DNA of 64,000 nucleotides from Streptomyces sp. CG1 (GTDB lineage Bacteria > Actinomycetota > Actinomycetes > Streptomycetales > Streptomycetaceae): NCBI RefSeq assembly GCF_041080625.1, contig NZ_CP163518.1, positions 7,681,501-7,745,500 on the forward strand. Direction: 5' to 3'. Below, piece after piece: positions 8,494 through 16,944 of this stretch (positions are counted from its first letter, which is position 1; every line of letters begins with the position of its first letter). The notes beneath the pieces are model-generated. The model saw only the letters and a program-made list of their open reading frames with translations, searched no databases and was not told where the DNA came from. The position numbers and the translations under genes are program-made.

Positions 8494-10064
8494 CGTCACG
8501 ACGACGGGTGTTGGGCATGCTCGCGGGTGGCGCGGCGGGCCTCGCGGTGCCCGCGGGCGCGGCCGCCTACGCCCACTGGACCGGCGAGCGCACCGGCAAA
8601 GTCCTCGCCAGCCGTATCCGGCTGCCGAAGCCGTTCACCGTGCCTTTGCCGACCCCGCCCCGCGCCCGCCCGGCGCGCAGCACCCGCACCGCCGACCACT
8701 ATGAACTGACACAGCGCGCGGCCCCGGTGGAGATCCTGCCCGGCACCCGCACGACCGTCTGGGGCTACGACGGGATCTTCCCCGGCCCCACGATCACCGC
8801 ACGCTCAGGACGCAGCACCTCGGTCCAACTCCTCAACTCCCTGACCGTGCCGACCTCGATGCACCTGCACGGCGGCGTCACACCCCCGCAGTCCGACGGC
8901 TACCCCACGGACGTGGTCGTACCCGCCCTGTGCGGCGACACCTTCAACGGCGGCCGCATGCAGCGCATGGGCCACGGTATGCACACCGCCGCCTCTGACT
9001 GGACCGTCTCGCAGGGCAGCAAGACGTACGAGTACCCGCTGATGCAGCGGGCCGCGACCCTCTGGTACCACGACCACCGGATGGACTTCAGCGCCCCGCA
9101 GGTCTGGCGCGGCCTCGCCGGGTTCTTCCTGGTCCACGACGCCGAGGAGGACGCGCTCCCGCTGCCCGGCGGCGACCGCGACCTGCCCCTGATGCTGTGC
9201 GACCGGTCCTTCGAGGCGGACGGCTCCTTCCGCTACCCCGGCCACGACCTCTCCTGCACCGCTACCCCCGGCGTCCAGGACGCCTACATGGACGGTGTCC
9301 TGGGCGACGTACAACTGGTCAACGGTGCACCCTGGCCCGAGGCCGAGATCCCGGCCGCCCGCCACCGCCTGCGTCTCCTCAACGCCTCCAACGCCCGCCG
9401 ATACCACCTCCGCCTGGAGCTGGAAGGCGGCGGCACACTGCCCGTCACCCAGATCGGCGGTGATGCCGGACTCCTGGGCGCACCCCAGTGGCTCGACGCC
9501 ATCCCCATGGCACCGGCCGAACGCTTCGACATCGTCGTCGACTTCTCACGATGCCCGGTCGGCAGCCACGTCACCCTGGTCAACACCGTGGCCGACGGCC
9601 GGATGCGGCAGGTCATGCGCTTCCGTATCGCCCGCAGGGCGAAGGACGACAGCCACGTCCCGGCCCGCCTCTCTTCCTACGCGCCGCTCGCCCCGGCCAC
9701 CGCCGTCACCACCCGGCACTTCGACTTCCGCCGCACCGACGACCGGTGGACCATAAACGACCGCCCGTTCAACGCCGCCGAGACCCTGGCCCGCCCGCGC
9801 CTCGGCACTGTCGAACGCTGGCGCCTGAGCAGCGACTTCCACCACCCGGTTCATCTCCACCTGGCCCACTTCCAGGTCCTCTCGCGCGGCGGCCGCCCTC
9901 CCAAGGCCACCGACGCGGGCTGGAAGGACACCGTCGACGTCCGCCCGTACGAAGTGGTCGAGGTCCTCGCCCGCTTCGACGGCTACCGTGGCCGCTACAT
10001 GCTGCACTGCCACAACCTGGAGCACGAGGACATGGCGATGATGGCGAACTTCGAGGTGGTCTGA
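8490..10064 (+). CDS. Tat-exported multicopper oxidase (CotA/phenoxazinone-synthase type)
   Basis: 524 residues from a GTG that overlaps the upstream stop. The N-terminus TSRRRVLGM followed by an Ala/Gly-rich helix is a twin-arginine signal. Copper motifs are all present: HLHGG at 125-129, LWYHDHRMD around 192-199, HPVHLHLAHF near 450 and HCHNLEHEDMAMM near 505. A His/Met-rich loop (MGHGMHTA) lies near 160. This is a complete three-domain laccase-like enzyme of the spore-coat CotA or phenoxazinone synthase class, which oxidises phenols and aminophenols. In this operon it could couple or oxidise an exported product outside the cell; copper detoxification is the alternative. Confidence 0.9.
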   Translation: MTSRRRVLGMLAGGAAGLAVPAGAAAYAHWTGERTGKVLASRIRLPKPFTVPLPTPPRARPARSTRTADHYELTQRAAPVEILPGTRTTVWGYDGIFPGPTITARSGRSTSVQLLNSLTVPTSMHLHGGVTPPQSDGYPTDVVVPALCGDTFNGGRMQRMGHGMHTAASDWTVSQGSKTYEYPLMQRAATLWYHDHRMDFSAPQVWRGLAGFFLVHDAEEDALPLPGGDRDLPLMLCDRSFEADGSFRYPGHDLSCTATPGVQDAYMDGVLGDVQLVNGAPWPEAEIPAARHRLRLLNASNARRYHLRLELEGGGTLPVTQIGGDAGLLGAPQWLDAIPMAPAERFDIVVDFSRCPVGSHVTLVNTVADGRMRQVMRFRIARRAKDDSHVPARLSSYAPLAPATAVTTRHFDFRRTDDRWTINDRPFNAAETLARPRLGTVERWRLSSDFHHPVHLHLAHFQVLSRGGRPPKATDAGWKDTVDVRPYEVVEVLARFDGYRGRYMLHCHNLEHEDMAMMANFEVV

Positions 10065-10122
10065 CCAGTCTCGCCACCGTCAGCGCGACCGACCTCAACA
10101 GAATTTTAATCAAAGGGAGAAA

Positions 10123-10611
10123 GTGGTGACCACTCAGGGACAACCGGCTCCAGAATTCATGCACGTCGCTCAGGGCGAGGGTGACGCGAGGTGGGTATTC
10201 CGCGACCACTACACTTTCAAGGCGGAGAAGAAGGACACGGGCGGGGGGTTCAGCCTGCTGGAAGTAGTGCTCCACCCCGGTTCGGGCGCCCCACCGCACA
10301 CTCACCACGGGGAGGACGAGGCCGCCTACATTCTCGAAGGTAGCCTGGAAGTCCGTTGCGATGGCCGCGTTGAGGTGGTCGGGACGGGATCCTTCGTATT
10401 CCTGCCTCGCGGAAAGGCCCACAGCTACCAAGTCCTCGGCGACGTGCCGGTCAAGCTGCTGGCCTGGTACACGCCGGGCGGCGCCGAAGGCTACTTCAAA
10501 AAGCTGGGCAGCTCGGCCGCCAACGGGGAGCCCCGGCCACCAGCCGAGCGGTTGGCGATCGACTCCTTGACGGCCAGCAAGGTCTCCCAGGAATTCAATG
10601 TGGACCGCTAG
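10123..10611 (+). CDS. Cupin-domain protein
   Basis: 162 residues from GTG with a GGGAGA ribosome site. The cupin core is clear: HTHHGEDEAAYILEGSLEV (metal His/Glu motif 1) and GKAHSYQVLG (motif 2 His). It reads as a small single-domain cupin of the quercetinase-like or sugar-binding type. It lies 58 bp after the oxidase and may be the last gene of the operon or independent. No substrate can be assigned. Confidence 0.8.
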   Translation: MVTTQGQPAPEFMHVAQGEGDARWVFRDHYTFKAEKKDTGGGFSLLEVVLHPGSGAPPHTHHGEDEAAYILEGSLEVRCDGRVEVVGTGSFVFLPRGKAHSYQVLGDVPVKLLAWYTPGGAEGYFKKLGSSAANGEPRPPAERLAIDSLTASKVSQEFNVDR

Positions 10612-10963
10612 CCTCCCCGCAGCCCTGGCTCGCACGGTCGTCGACCAGTTCACCACCATTCGCGACGACGACCATCCTTTCGCCGTGGCCGCCCGCCACC
10701 TGCTTGTCGAGTGCCTGCTCCACACCGGCGACCTGGCGGGCGCCGAAGAACAGGCCACACTCGTACGGCAGATGCGCACCGCGTGGCTCGGCGCTGATCA
10801 CCCCTACACGATCACCATCAGCTGTGACCTCGCCCGAGTCCTTGCGACCGCCGGCCGGCCGGAGGAAGCCCGGCCCCTCGCCGCCCAGATCCTCCCCGCC
10901 TCCGTGCGCGTCCTCGGCGACGACAACACCCACACCAAACGGCTCCGCGAATTGGCCGCGTAA
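10598..10963 (+). CDS. Short tetratricopeptide-like protein, probably truncated
   Basis: 121 residues whose body reads as TPR helices: LLVECLLHTGDLAGAEEQATLVRQ, then DLARVLATAGRPEEARPLAA. It resembles the end of much longer Streptomyces NTPase-TPR proteins. It overlaps the end of the cupin gene by 14 bp, and no partner domain precedes it, so it is probably a 3' fragment left by recombination and not a complete gene. Confidence 0.45.
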   Translation: MWTASLPAALARTVVDQFTTIRDDDHPFAVAARHLLVECLLHTGDLAGAEEQATLVRQMRTAWLGADHPYTITISCDLARVLATAGRPEEARPLAAQILPASVRVLGDDNTHTKRLRELAA

Positions 10964-11287
10964 CCGACCCGCAGCCCGCCCATCAGATGGCTCTGCCGAC
11001 GACGGTGCGCCGGCCCCGATCCAGGAGGCGCGGCTGTTGCTGTCGAGCCTGCCCCGCTGCGCACGACGGCGTGAGCACGTCGGTCTTCCGTGAGGCCAAC
11101 TCCCCGAGCAACACGATGAGTTGGGAACAGGTGGGGTTTCGTGCGTGGTGACAGGCGGCAGATTCAGACGGCGGCCGCCCTTGAGCCTCACGCGTCCCTG
11201 TTCTCATGCCCGGCCCCTGTTGAAGTCACCCAATCGAGGCTCCGGTTTGACCAACACTGTCCAAGATCGGCAGGCAACAGCCACTAG
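10964..11287. other. Gene-free spacer left of a small IR-bounded element
   Basis: I see no supported coding region here. Composition stays GC-rich. Short fragments resemble coding sequence in more than one frame, suggesting decayed DNA between the TPR fragment and the IR-bounded element. Confidence 0.4.
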
Positions 11288-11769
11288 TAGGGCCTGTCCG
11301 GTGGGTCGTGCTTCGGCGGCCGGTGACCTCGCAGCCGGGCGTTTCGTTAGCTGGGCGGCTATCTTCCACCCTCTTGGAGACATCATGGCGGTAAACGAGT
11401 TGGACCCGGTTGTAGCGAAGTTCGTGGACGCGCTCAATGCTGGCGACAGCAACGGATTCTTTGGCCTGCTGACGCCGGATGCGACCATGAGCGACGACGG
11501 TGCCGATCGCGATCTCCGCGATTGGGTCCAAAGCGAAGTCTTCGCAAGCGGTGGCCGTATGGACGTCGAATCGGTGGCGGACGGTGGAACCGCGCTGGTG
11601 GCCAATTACACCAACGACCGCTGGGGTGCCATGCGCACCGCATGGCACTTCACGGTGTCAGGTGACAAGATCTCCCGCTTCGAGACGGGGCAAGCCTGAG
11701 CGAGGCCCATCCGGCGGTCAACCGCGACCGGGGCTCAACCGCCTGAGCCGACCCACCGGACAGGCCCTA
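11288..11769. mobile_element. MITE-like element with perfect 21-bp terminal inverted repeats and a gene inside
   Basis: The segment begins with TAGGGCCTGTCCGGTGGGTC(G) at 11288-11308 and ends with the exact reverse complement at 11749-11769. Both ends carry a terminal TA that could be a 2-bp target duplication, leaving 19-bp repeats. The 482-bp interior has no transposase and a single gene (11385-11699), so it would depend on a transposase elsewhere. The right end supplies the TAG stop codon of the convergent gene at 11767, showing insertion at that gene's 3' end. Confidence 0.65.
11385..11699 (+). CDS. SnoaL/NTF2-like small protein inside the IR-bounded element
   Basis: 104 residues from ATG with a TTGGAGA ribosome site 5-7 bases upstream. 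The sequence FVDALNAGDSNGFFGLLTPDATMSDDG, then a mid-region around VESVADGGTALVANY and a final WHFTVSGDKISRFETGQA, matches the SnoaL-like/NTF2 cone fold used by small polyketide cyclases, hydrolases and binding proteins. It is the only gene between the inverted repeats, with room for a promoter in the 75 bp upstream. Function is unknown; cargo status is inferred from the flanking repeats. Confidence 0.75.
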   Translation: MAVNELDPVVAKFVDALNAGDSNGFFGLLTPDATMSDDGADRDLRDWVQSEVFASGGRMDVESVADGGTALVANYTNDRWGAMRTAWHFTVSGDKISRFETGQA

Positions 11770-13008
11770 AGCCGTTGCCGCCCGGAACCGGCCCTCCAGC
11801 CACTCATCGCACGGTTCGTCACCGAACACCTCCCGCAGCTCCACAGCCACCGCGGGCCGCAGCGGGAACCGCTCGCTGCGGCGTCGTTCGCGGTACCGAT
11901 CGCCCAGCGGCACGAAGTCGAACCCGGCGCGCGCGAAGTACACAAGCGGTTCGGGTGCGCCGCTAGCTGTCAGCTCGCCGATGATGTCGAGGTAGAACGA
12001 ACGGTACGCGGTCTGCTTCGCCGCGTCGTCGCCGGTCGGGTGGTGCAGATCGTGTCCTTCCACGCTGATCAACGACTTGGCTAGGTTCATGCTTGTCGCG
12101 TTGCCGAAGCCGCCGTCCAGCAGCCAGCTTCGGCGGCATGGCCCGGCACCCATTGTGGAGGCTACTCCGAGGCCGACGCCGAACGTGTTCCCGGACATCA
12201 TGTGGAACATGATCGCGTCCCAGGCGCCGCCGACCGTGCGCAGCCCGTTGCACAGCCCGCGGCCCGCGACGTGGTCGAGCTTCTCCGTGTATTGGAAGAG
12301 GTACAGCCGAACGATGCTGAGCAACGCCAACACCGCGTCGTACCCCCATCCCTCCTTGTCCATCGCGCGCACGATATCCGCGAGCGTTCTGCCGTACACG
12401 CGGTAGTTGCCGTGCACGAGGTCGAGCGGTGGCACGCACAGGTCGTCGGCGGAGGCGTTCAGCAGCAGGTACTCGAGGAACGCCTGGTGGCTCGGCTGCC
12501 GCTCGCCGCACCAGATCGCCGCCCACTGCACCGCGTCGCGGGCGCAGTACCGGATCACGTCGGCGGCGGATGTGTCGCCCTTGCGGGACCAGCAGGTGTA
12601 GTCGACGTCAGTCCCGTCTCGGGCGAGGATCCCGGGCAGGTGGTCCCACAGGTTCACCTCGTGCAACTGCGGGATGCCGGGGAGGTATCTGTCGCCGCCG
12701 GCGACCACGAACAGGTGCGCGTTGCCCCTGTTGTACGGCGGCCTGGTCACCCGCAGAAGACCGGGCTTGCTCGGGACTCGCGGGTAGTGCAGGAACTCGC
12801 ACGCGGTCGTCCGTGTGCAGCCGGGCCCGCACCACATCTCGTGGGCCAGCTCGAACAGCTCCAGCTGCGTCATCGCTCGCGCCAGCCGATCGAGCGCCTG
12901 CAACGCGGACCCTGTGTGGTGTACGGGATCCACGCAGACCGCCGGGCGCTGTGGCACCAGCCGAAGCGACGACGTACCCAGCCCGGTCGGATGTGTCGGC
13001 ACCTGCAT
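11767..13008 (-). CDS. Unrecognised 413-residue protein
   Basis: I do not recognise the family. The sequence is globular with no signal peptide or membrane helix. Cys clusters occur (MWCGPGCTRTTAC near residue 60, plus CWSRK, RYCARD, IWCGE), a His-rich VEGHDLHHPTGDD segment lies near residue 325, and there are many aromatic residues. It starts at ATG 13008. Its stop codon is the first base triplet of the inverted repeat of the adjacent small element, so the natural C-terminus may have been altered by that insertion. An enzyme with metal-binding residues is possible but not shown. Confidence 0.65.
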   Translation of the reverse strand: MQVPTHPTGLGTSSLRLVPQRPAVCVDPVHHTGSALQALDRLARAMTQLELFELAHEMWCGPGCTRTTACEFLHYPRVPSKPGLLRVTRPPYNRGNAHLFVVAGGDRYLPGIPQLHEVNLWDHLPGILARDGTDVDYTCWSRKGDTSAADVIRYCARDAVQWAAIWCGERQPSHQAFLEYLLLNASADDLCVPPLDLVHGNYRVYGRTLADIVRAMDKEGWGYDAVLALLSIVRLYLFQYTEKLDHVAGRGLCNGLRTVGGAWDAIMFHMMSGNTFGVGLGVASTMGAGPCRRSWLLDGGFGNATSMNLAKSLISVEGHDLHHPTGDDAAKQTAYRSFYLDIIGELTASGAPEPLVYFARAGFDFVPLGDRYRERRRSERFPLRPAVAVELREVFGDEPCDEWLEGRFRAATA

Positions 13009-13269
13009 CAGTGTCCGCTGCCCTTCCGCTCTGTGCTCGTGATGCCGTGGGAACGCGTGATGGTGCCGTCGGCGTCGACCGCGGCCGCAGCCTGGGTGTA
13101 GGAGCTCCTGACGGTGCCAGCCATAGCTGACTCCTCTCGACGCTCATGTGGCGTAGGTTCCCGCAGCGTGACCGACCGAACTGAATCTAGGGCTCACGCC
13201 AGCCGCTACGGGTCGAAGTGGCGTCGCCGGACTCTCGCCCCCTCCACGGGCGGTCCGCCACCCGGTCGG

Positions 13270-14853
13270 TCAGGAGCGGACGAAGACGGCGGTCAGCTTG
13301 TGGGGGGAGTTCATGGTGACGTTGACCTGGCCGCCCCGTGTGTACTGCACCCCGTCGTAGATCCACCCCGCGTGGCGGTAGCCCGCCTGCGGGTACGCGG
13401 TGACCGCGACGACAGTGCCTGGCGCATAGGGGCCGTACACGGCCGGGCGGGTGCTTCCGCCCGCGGTGGAGTCGAGGGTCAGGGGGTAGCGGGTCCTGGC
13501 GAAGGTCAGTTTGCGGTAACCGGCCAGGACCGGTGCGGAAAGCCGTGCCATGGCCGCGTTGTTGTTGTTCGCATCGCCCAAGGGCTGGCCGTTGATGGAG
13601 TTCTCGGTGTTGGAGTACTGGTTGACGGCCGTGCAGGGCATGCCGCACGCGCTGGAGTACGCCATCAGGGTGTGGAAGTTGTGTCGCGGGGTGACCCATC
13701 CGGTTGCGAACGGGGCGTTGAGCAACCGCTGCCAGGAGCCGTCCGGGGCCTGTTGGTTCAGGGTGGTGCGGTCGTGGAAGAGGCCGAGGTTGTGGCCGAT
13801 CTCGTGGCCGAGATTGTACCAGTCGGTCATCGAGCGGATGTCGACGACGGAGAACGCGTCGGAGGGGTTGAACCGGCCGCTCGTCGGCAGGCTGCCCTGC
13901 CCGGAGGACTGGCCGGGGCCGACGCGGTTGACGACGGTGATCAGGTCCGCCCCGTAGCGGTCGCGCAGGCCGGCGGCGGTGGCCCCGAGTTCCGGGTCCC
14001 GGGGATCGGAGAGCTTTTTGAACATCGTGGAGGAGGTGTTGTCGCCGCCGTATCCGGTGTCGTAGGTCCCGATGATGTCGATACTCGCCGGTACGCCGCT
14101 GTCGGCGAGCGCCTCGTTCATCTTCCGCTCGGACCACCGGATGGTGTCGACGACCTGCTGCACGCCTCCCACCTGGGTCACGGCCTGCCGGGTGTACCCG
14201 GCAATCACGTCGATGACCACGGGGGCTGCGACTGTGGCCGGGGCCCTGCCCTCGAGGGACTTCCTGAGCCGGGAGGCTGGGGCGGAAGTCATGACGTCGT
14301 CGTCGGGTGCATGGGGCTCGCGGTGGCTGGGGTCTTCCTCGGTGATGCGGACCCGGGCGGGCCGACCGGGGATGGTCTCCATGCGGTAGACCCTCGTCCC
14401 GAGGTCCGCGACAGCTTCCAGCGCTGCGTCCGCGCCCGAACCTGCCGTACACAGGCCGCGCATCGAGAGGACGACACTGTGCTCAGGGGAGCCCTTGGCG
14501 TGACCGCTCCAGGTGACAGTTCCCTCCTCGCTCTCCAACCCGTCCTCGACCGCCGTGACGCAGACGTCGTCGAAAAAGTCGAAGCTGTGCTCCCGGGGCT
14601 GACCGAAGGGAGCAGCACTGCACAGGCCACGGAAGGGCGCGGTGTCAAGGGGGAGGGTGCGCTCGCGCAGCACCTCCTTTCCCGACCCGGCTGGCGAGGG
14701 CTCAGCCGCGGCCAGTGGAGCAGCCGAGACACCGGCAGCCGCGGTGAGAGACGAGCCGGCCAGGGCCACGGCCACGCACGCCGCGACCAGACGTGCACGG
14801 CGGGAAGAACGGGAGGGCCGGGAGGGGCGAAGCGGGCTCATGGAGGGATGCAT
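13270..14853 (-). CDS. Secreted M12B (reprolysin-like) zinc metalloprotease with C-terminal repeat domain
   Basis: 527 residues. A Sec signal peptide spans about residues 15-50 (basic start, then LVAACVAVALAG). The zinc motif HEIGHNLGLFHD at roughly 355-366 is the HExxHxxGxxHD form of metzincins, and LMAYSSACG supplies the Met-turn. A propeptide-like region of about 150 residues precedes it. The last 80 residues (AVTAYPQAGYRHAGWIYDG to VTMNSPHKLTAVF) form a divergent InlB B-repeat-like domain often fused to secreted enzymes. The start could also be the ATG at 14841; neither has a strong ribosome site. It likely degrades extracellular protein. Confidence 0.88.
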   Translation of the reverse strand: MHPSMSPLRPSRPSRSSRRARLVAACVAVALAGSSLTAAAGVSAAPLAAAEPSPAGSGKEVLRERTLPLDTAPFRGLCSAAPFGQPREHSFDFFDDVCVTAVEDGLESEEGTVTWSGHAKGSPEHSVVLSMRGLCTAGSGADAALEAVADLGTRVYRMETIPGRPARVRITEEDPSHREPHAPDDDVMTSAPASRLRKSLEGRAPATVAAPVVIDVIAGYTRQAVTQVGGVQQVVDTIRWSERKMNEALADSGVPASIDIIGTYDTGYGGDNTSSTMFKKLSDPRDPELGATAAGLRDRYGADLITVVNRVGPGQSSGQGSLPTSGRFNPSDAFSVVDIRSMTDWYNLGHEIGHNLGLFHDRTTLNQQAPDGSWQRLLNAPFATGWVTPRHNFHTLMAYSSACGMPCTAVNQYSNTENSINGQPLGDANNNNAAMARLSAPVLAGYRKLTFARTRYPLTLDSTAGGSTRPAVYGPYAPGTVVAVTAYPQAGYRHAGWIYDGVQYTRGGQVNVTMNSPHKLTAVFVRS

Positions 14854-15236
14854 GCGGGAGGCATGTCCTAGGGGAACGATTCGGCATTCCCGGCCGAGAC
14901 CTTCATTCGCCTAAATGAGTGAGAGTGTGATCCGGCCGCGCCTGTGCCGAGAGCGCGCAGTCTTTCTCCGGGGTAGGGGACGTCGGCGGCGACGGGGCGG
15001 GGAGGATGCCGGATACGGTCATCCGTCTTGGACGCGATGCATCGGACACTGCCCGCCGCCCTCGCGCTGCGCAGCCACCCTCCACTGGGACTGCGCCTGT
15101 GGTGGGCACGGCGCGCCCACCTGTGAGTCGGCCGGTGTCCACCGCGGTCAGCTGGTACGGCGGGGGCGCAGTGAGCCCGGTACAAGTGCTATGCCGGCAC
15201 CAGCGGCAGTCGGCCCAGCACCTCCAGCCAGGAGGG
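14854..15236. other. Gene-free stretch upstream of the metalloprotease
   Basis: Frames here lack family-like sequence and ribosome sites. It should include the promoter of the metalloprotease near 14860-14950, where a locally AT-richer patch (TTCATTCGCCTAAATGAG) stands out. Nothing else is recognised. Confidence 0.4.
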
Positions 15237-15455
15237 TCAGGTTGCTTGGGTGGCTCCGCCGCTTTGGATGCGGTCGAGGAGGCCGCGGTGGTAGGCACCC
15301 AGTTGGCCGGCCAGGACAGGGGTGGGACTGCCGGAAAGGGTGTACCACTCCTCGGCACCGGTGCACTGGACGGTCACGTGCGCGCTGTGCTCGTCGTCAC
15401 CGGGAACGGTGCGGACGGTCAGGTGGCCGGTGATGACGCCGACGTCGTCGGTCAT
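15237..15455 (-). CDS. Small hypothetical protein
   Basis: A frame of 72 residues from ATG 15455, with a natural-looking sequence: TGHLTVRTVPGDDEHSAHVT, then AEEWYTLSGSP and a helical end LAGQLGAYHRGLLDRIQ. Coding-like sequence continues upstream of the ATG in the same frame (EADGYVDNVTAGPGG), while the neighbour at 15496-15810 is in another frame. The two may be halves of one frameshifted gene. No family recognised. Confidence 0.5.
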   Translation of the reverse strand: MTDDVGVITGHLTVRTVPGDDEHSAHVTVQCTGAEEWYTLSGSPTPVLAGQLGAYHRGLLDRIQSGGATQAT

Positions 15456-15495
15456 CACCCCGCCCGGCCCAGCCGTGACGTTGTCGACGTACCCG

Positions 15496-15810
15496 TCAGC
15501 CTCGGCGGGCTTGCTGACGCGCGGCCGCTCCGGGTTCGGTCTCTGGATCACGGTGTTCCTCGAACTGGTCGATGCGGTCGCTGATGCGCAGGTCAACCAG
15601 GTGGCTGGCGATCGCGGCGGCCCACTGGTGGCGGTCCTCGGCGGATTCCGGCAGCGGTGGTGTGAGGTTGTCGACGTCGATGACGGGCGATGGGTGCACC
15701 GGGGCGTTCCACGGACTGTCCGACCACCCCGTGGGCAGGAAGATCGGGGGCATGTCGATATCGATCGGATGGTCGCCTGACCATGAAAGGAGGTCGTCGT
15801 CATCGACCAA
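15496..15810 (-). CDS. Small acidic hypothetical protein, possibly 5' truncated
   Basis: 104 residues with an acidic, Pro-rich N-terminal half and one helix around RHQWAAAIASHLVDLRISDRI. The only start is TTG, 14 bp from the end of an IS remnant, so insertion may have removed the real start. Its end reads into a low-complexity Ala/Arg tail, and coding-like sequence continues in the frame of 15237-15455, which suggests a frameshift between them. Family unknown. Confidence 0.4.
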   Translation of the reverse strand: MVDDDDLLSWSGDHPIDIDMPPIFLPTGWSDSPWNAPVHPSPVIDVDNLTPPLPESAEDRHQWAAAIASHLVDLRISDRIDQFEEHRDPETEPGAAARQQARRG

Positions 15811-15823
15811 CCGCTTCGGGCTC

Positions 15824-15985
15824 CAGGGCTGATGCGTTCTCAGGTTTCAAGATCGAGTAGTTGGAGTGCGTGGTCGGCTCGTGACCGGTAGTGGTCGGTG
15901 GCGGCGGTGATGTTTGTCCGGGCAGCCTGGCGGATGGGGCCGATGGTGAGGTTGTGGAGGGTCGCCATCGCTCGGGGTTGAACCC
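15824..15985 (-). mobile_element. Inverted right-end remnant of the ISAs1-family element
   Basis: This is a nearly identical, inverted copy of the last 160 bp of the intact element at 16945-18288. It includes the terminal CAGGGCTGATGCG and the transposase C-terminus [20 protein letters not shown]. Several substitutions separate the two copies, so the remnant is older or has diverged. Together the copies form an inverted repeat around 15986-18120. Confidence 0.8.
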
Positions 15986-16075
15986 GTATGATGCGAGGCC
16001 GGAGTAGCGCCCCGAGGGCTACACGACCCATCGAATGAAGCCAGGGAGCTGGCTCGCCCATCTTGGAGCGCGACC

Positions 16076-16832
16076 GTGGATCCGAAAAGGCTTCGTCGGC
16101 CCCTGCGCATCATGTTGGCCGTTGCCGTAGGGGCTGCTCTTGCCATTGCCGTCACTGCATCGATCATGAAGGACCGCAGGCACGGGGAAGGGCTCTTGGG
16201 CGAAGTACTGGTGAGCGGTGACGGCCGCACCATCACCACCCTGAACAGCCGGACCCCATGCCAGCAGGACCCGCCCCTCCTGGTGGCGAGCGAATCCCGC
16301 GATTCCGTCACCTTGGAACTGAAGGAAAGCGATGTCGATCTCCGGCCTCACTGCGACGGCATCGAGGAGCAGATGACCACGACGCTGCAGTCACCGCTGG
16401 GGACACGACGACTGGTAGACGCCGGTAACGGCTGGACCATTGCCCCCCCTCGACCAGAAGCGGCTGGCCAACCCGCGATATCTCCCGCCAGGCTACTCGC
16501 CTACAACTGACGTGCACTGGAGCGACTTCGATCAGCATGAGCTGCTGTCACCCTTCTTCATGCGTGACCAGAACTCAGGCCCCACCTGGACCCGCTTCTA
16601 CCACCGCGCCTCGGAGAAGGCGTCTTTGAGCATCACGCAAATCGCCGGAAAGCTCACCGTGAGTGCCGCAGGCACTCCCGAGTCCATCCATGGGTACTTT
16701 GGTCGGCTCACCCCGGACTCCAATAGCACCGTGACATGGACGAACGGGACCTACACATTCATCGTGAGCACCACGGATCAGGACCTGCACGAAGCCGAAC
16801 TCCTGAGGATCGCCAAACAACTCACCCCGTGA
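16076..16832 (+). pseudogene. Frameshifted membrane-anchored protein of unknown function
   Basis: A GTG start with a TTGGAG ribosome site opens a frame with an N-terminal membrane anchor ([19 protein letters not shown]) and an extracellular-looking domain. At a run of seven C residues (16443-16449) the frame stops making sense, and a second frame continues with LDQKRLANPRYLPPGYSPTT to a stop at 16832. Joined, the product would be about 250 residues with one anchor and a beta-rich exterior domain. The homopolymer makes a sequencing or assembly slip as likely as a real mutation. No family recognised. Confidence 0.6.
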
Positions 16833-16944
16833 AACCCAGGATCACCACCGCTAACTCTGCAGCCTGAAACTGAAGTTCCCCCGCTGGCAGGGCGCTTTCA
16901 AAGGCGGGTCACGGACCCGTGACGATGGCTGGCGGGTGCGTCAC

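Noticed and set aside
13114..14871. 585-residue plus-strand frame opposite the metalloprotease
   Set aside because: Val/Gly/Arg-rich with no motifs. It is the complement of a gene with signal peptide, zinc motif and Met-turn on the other strand.
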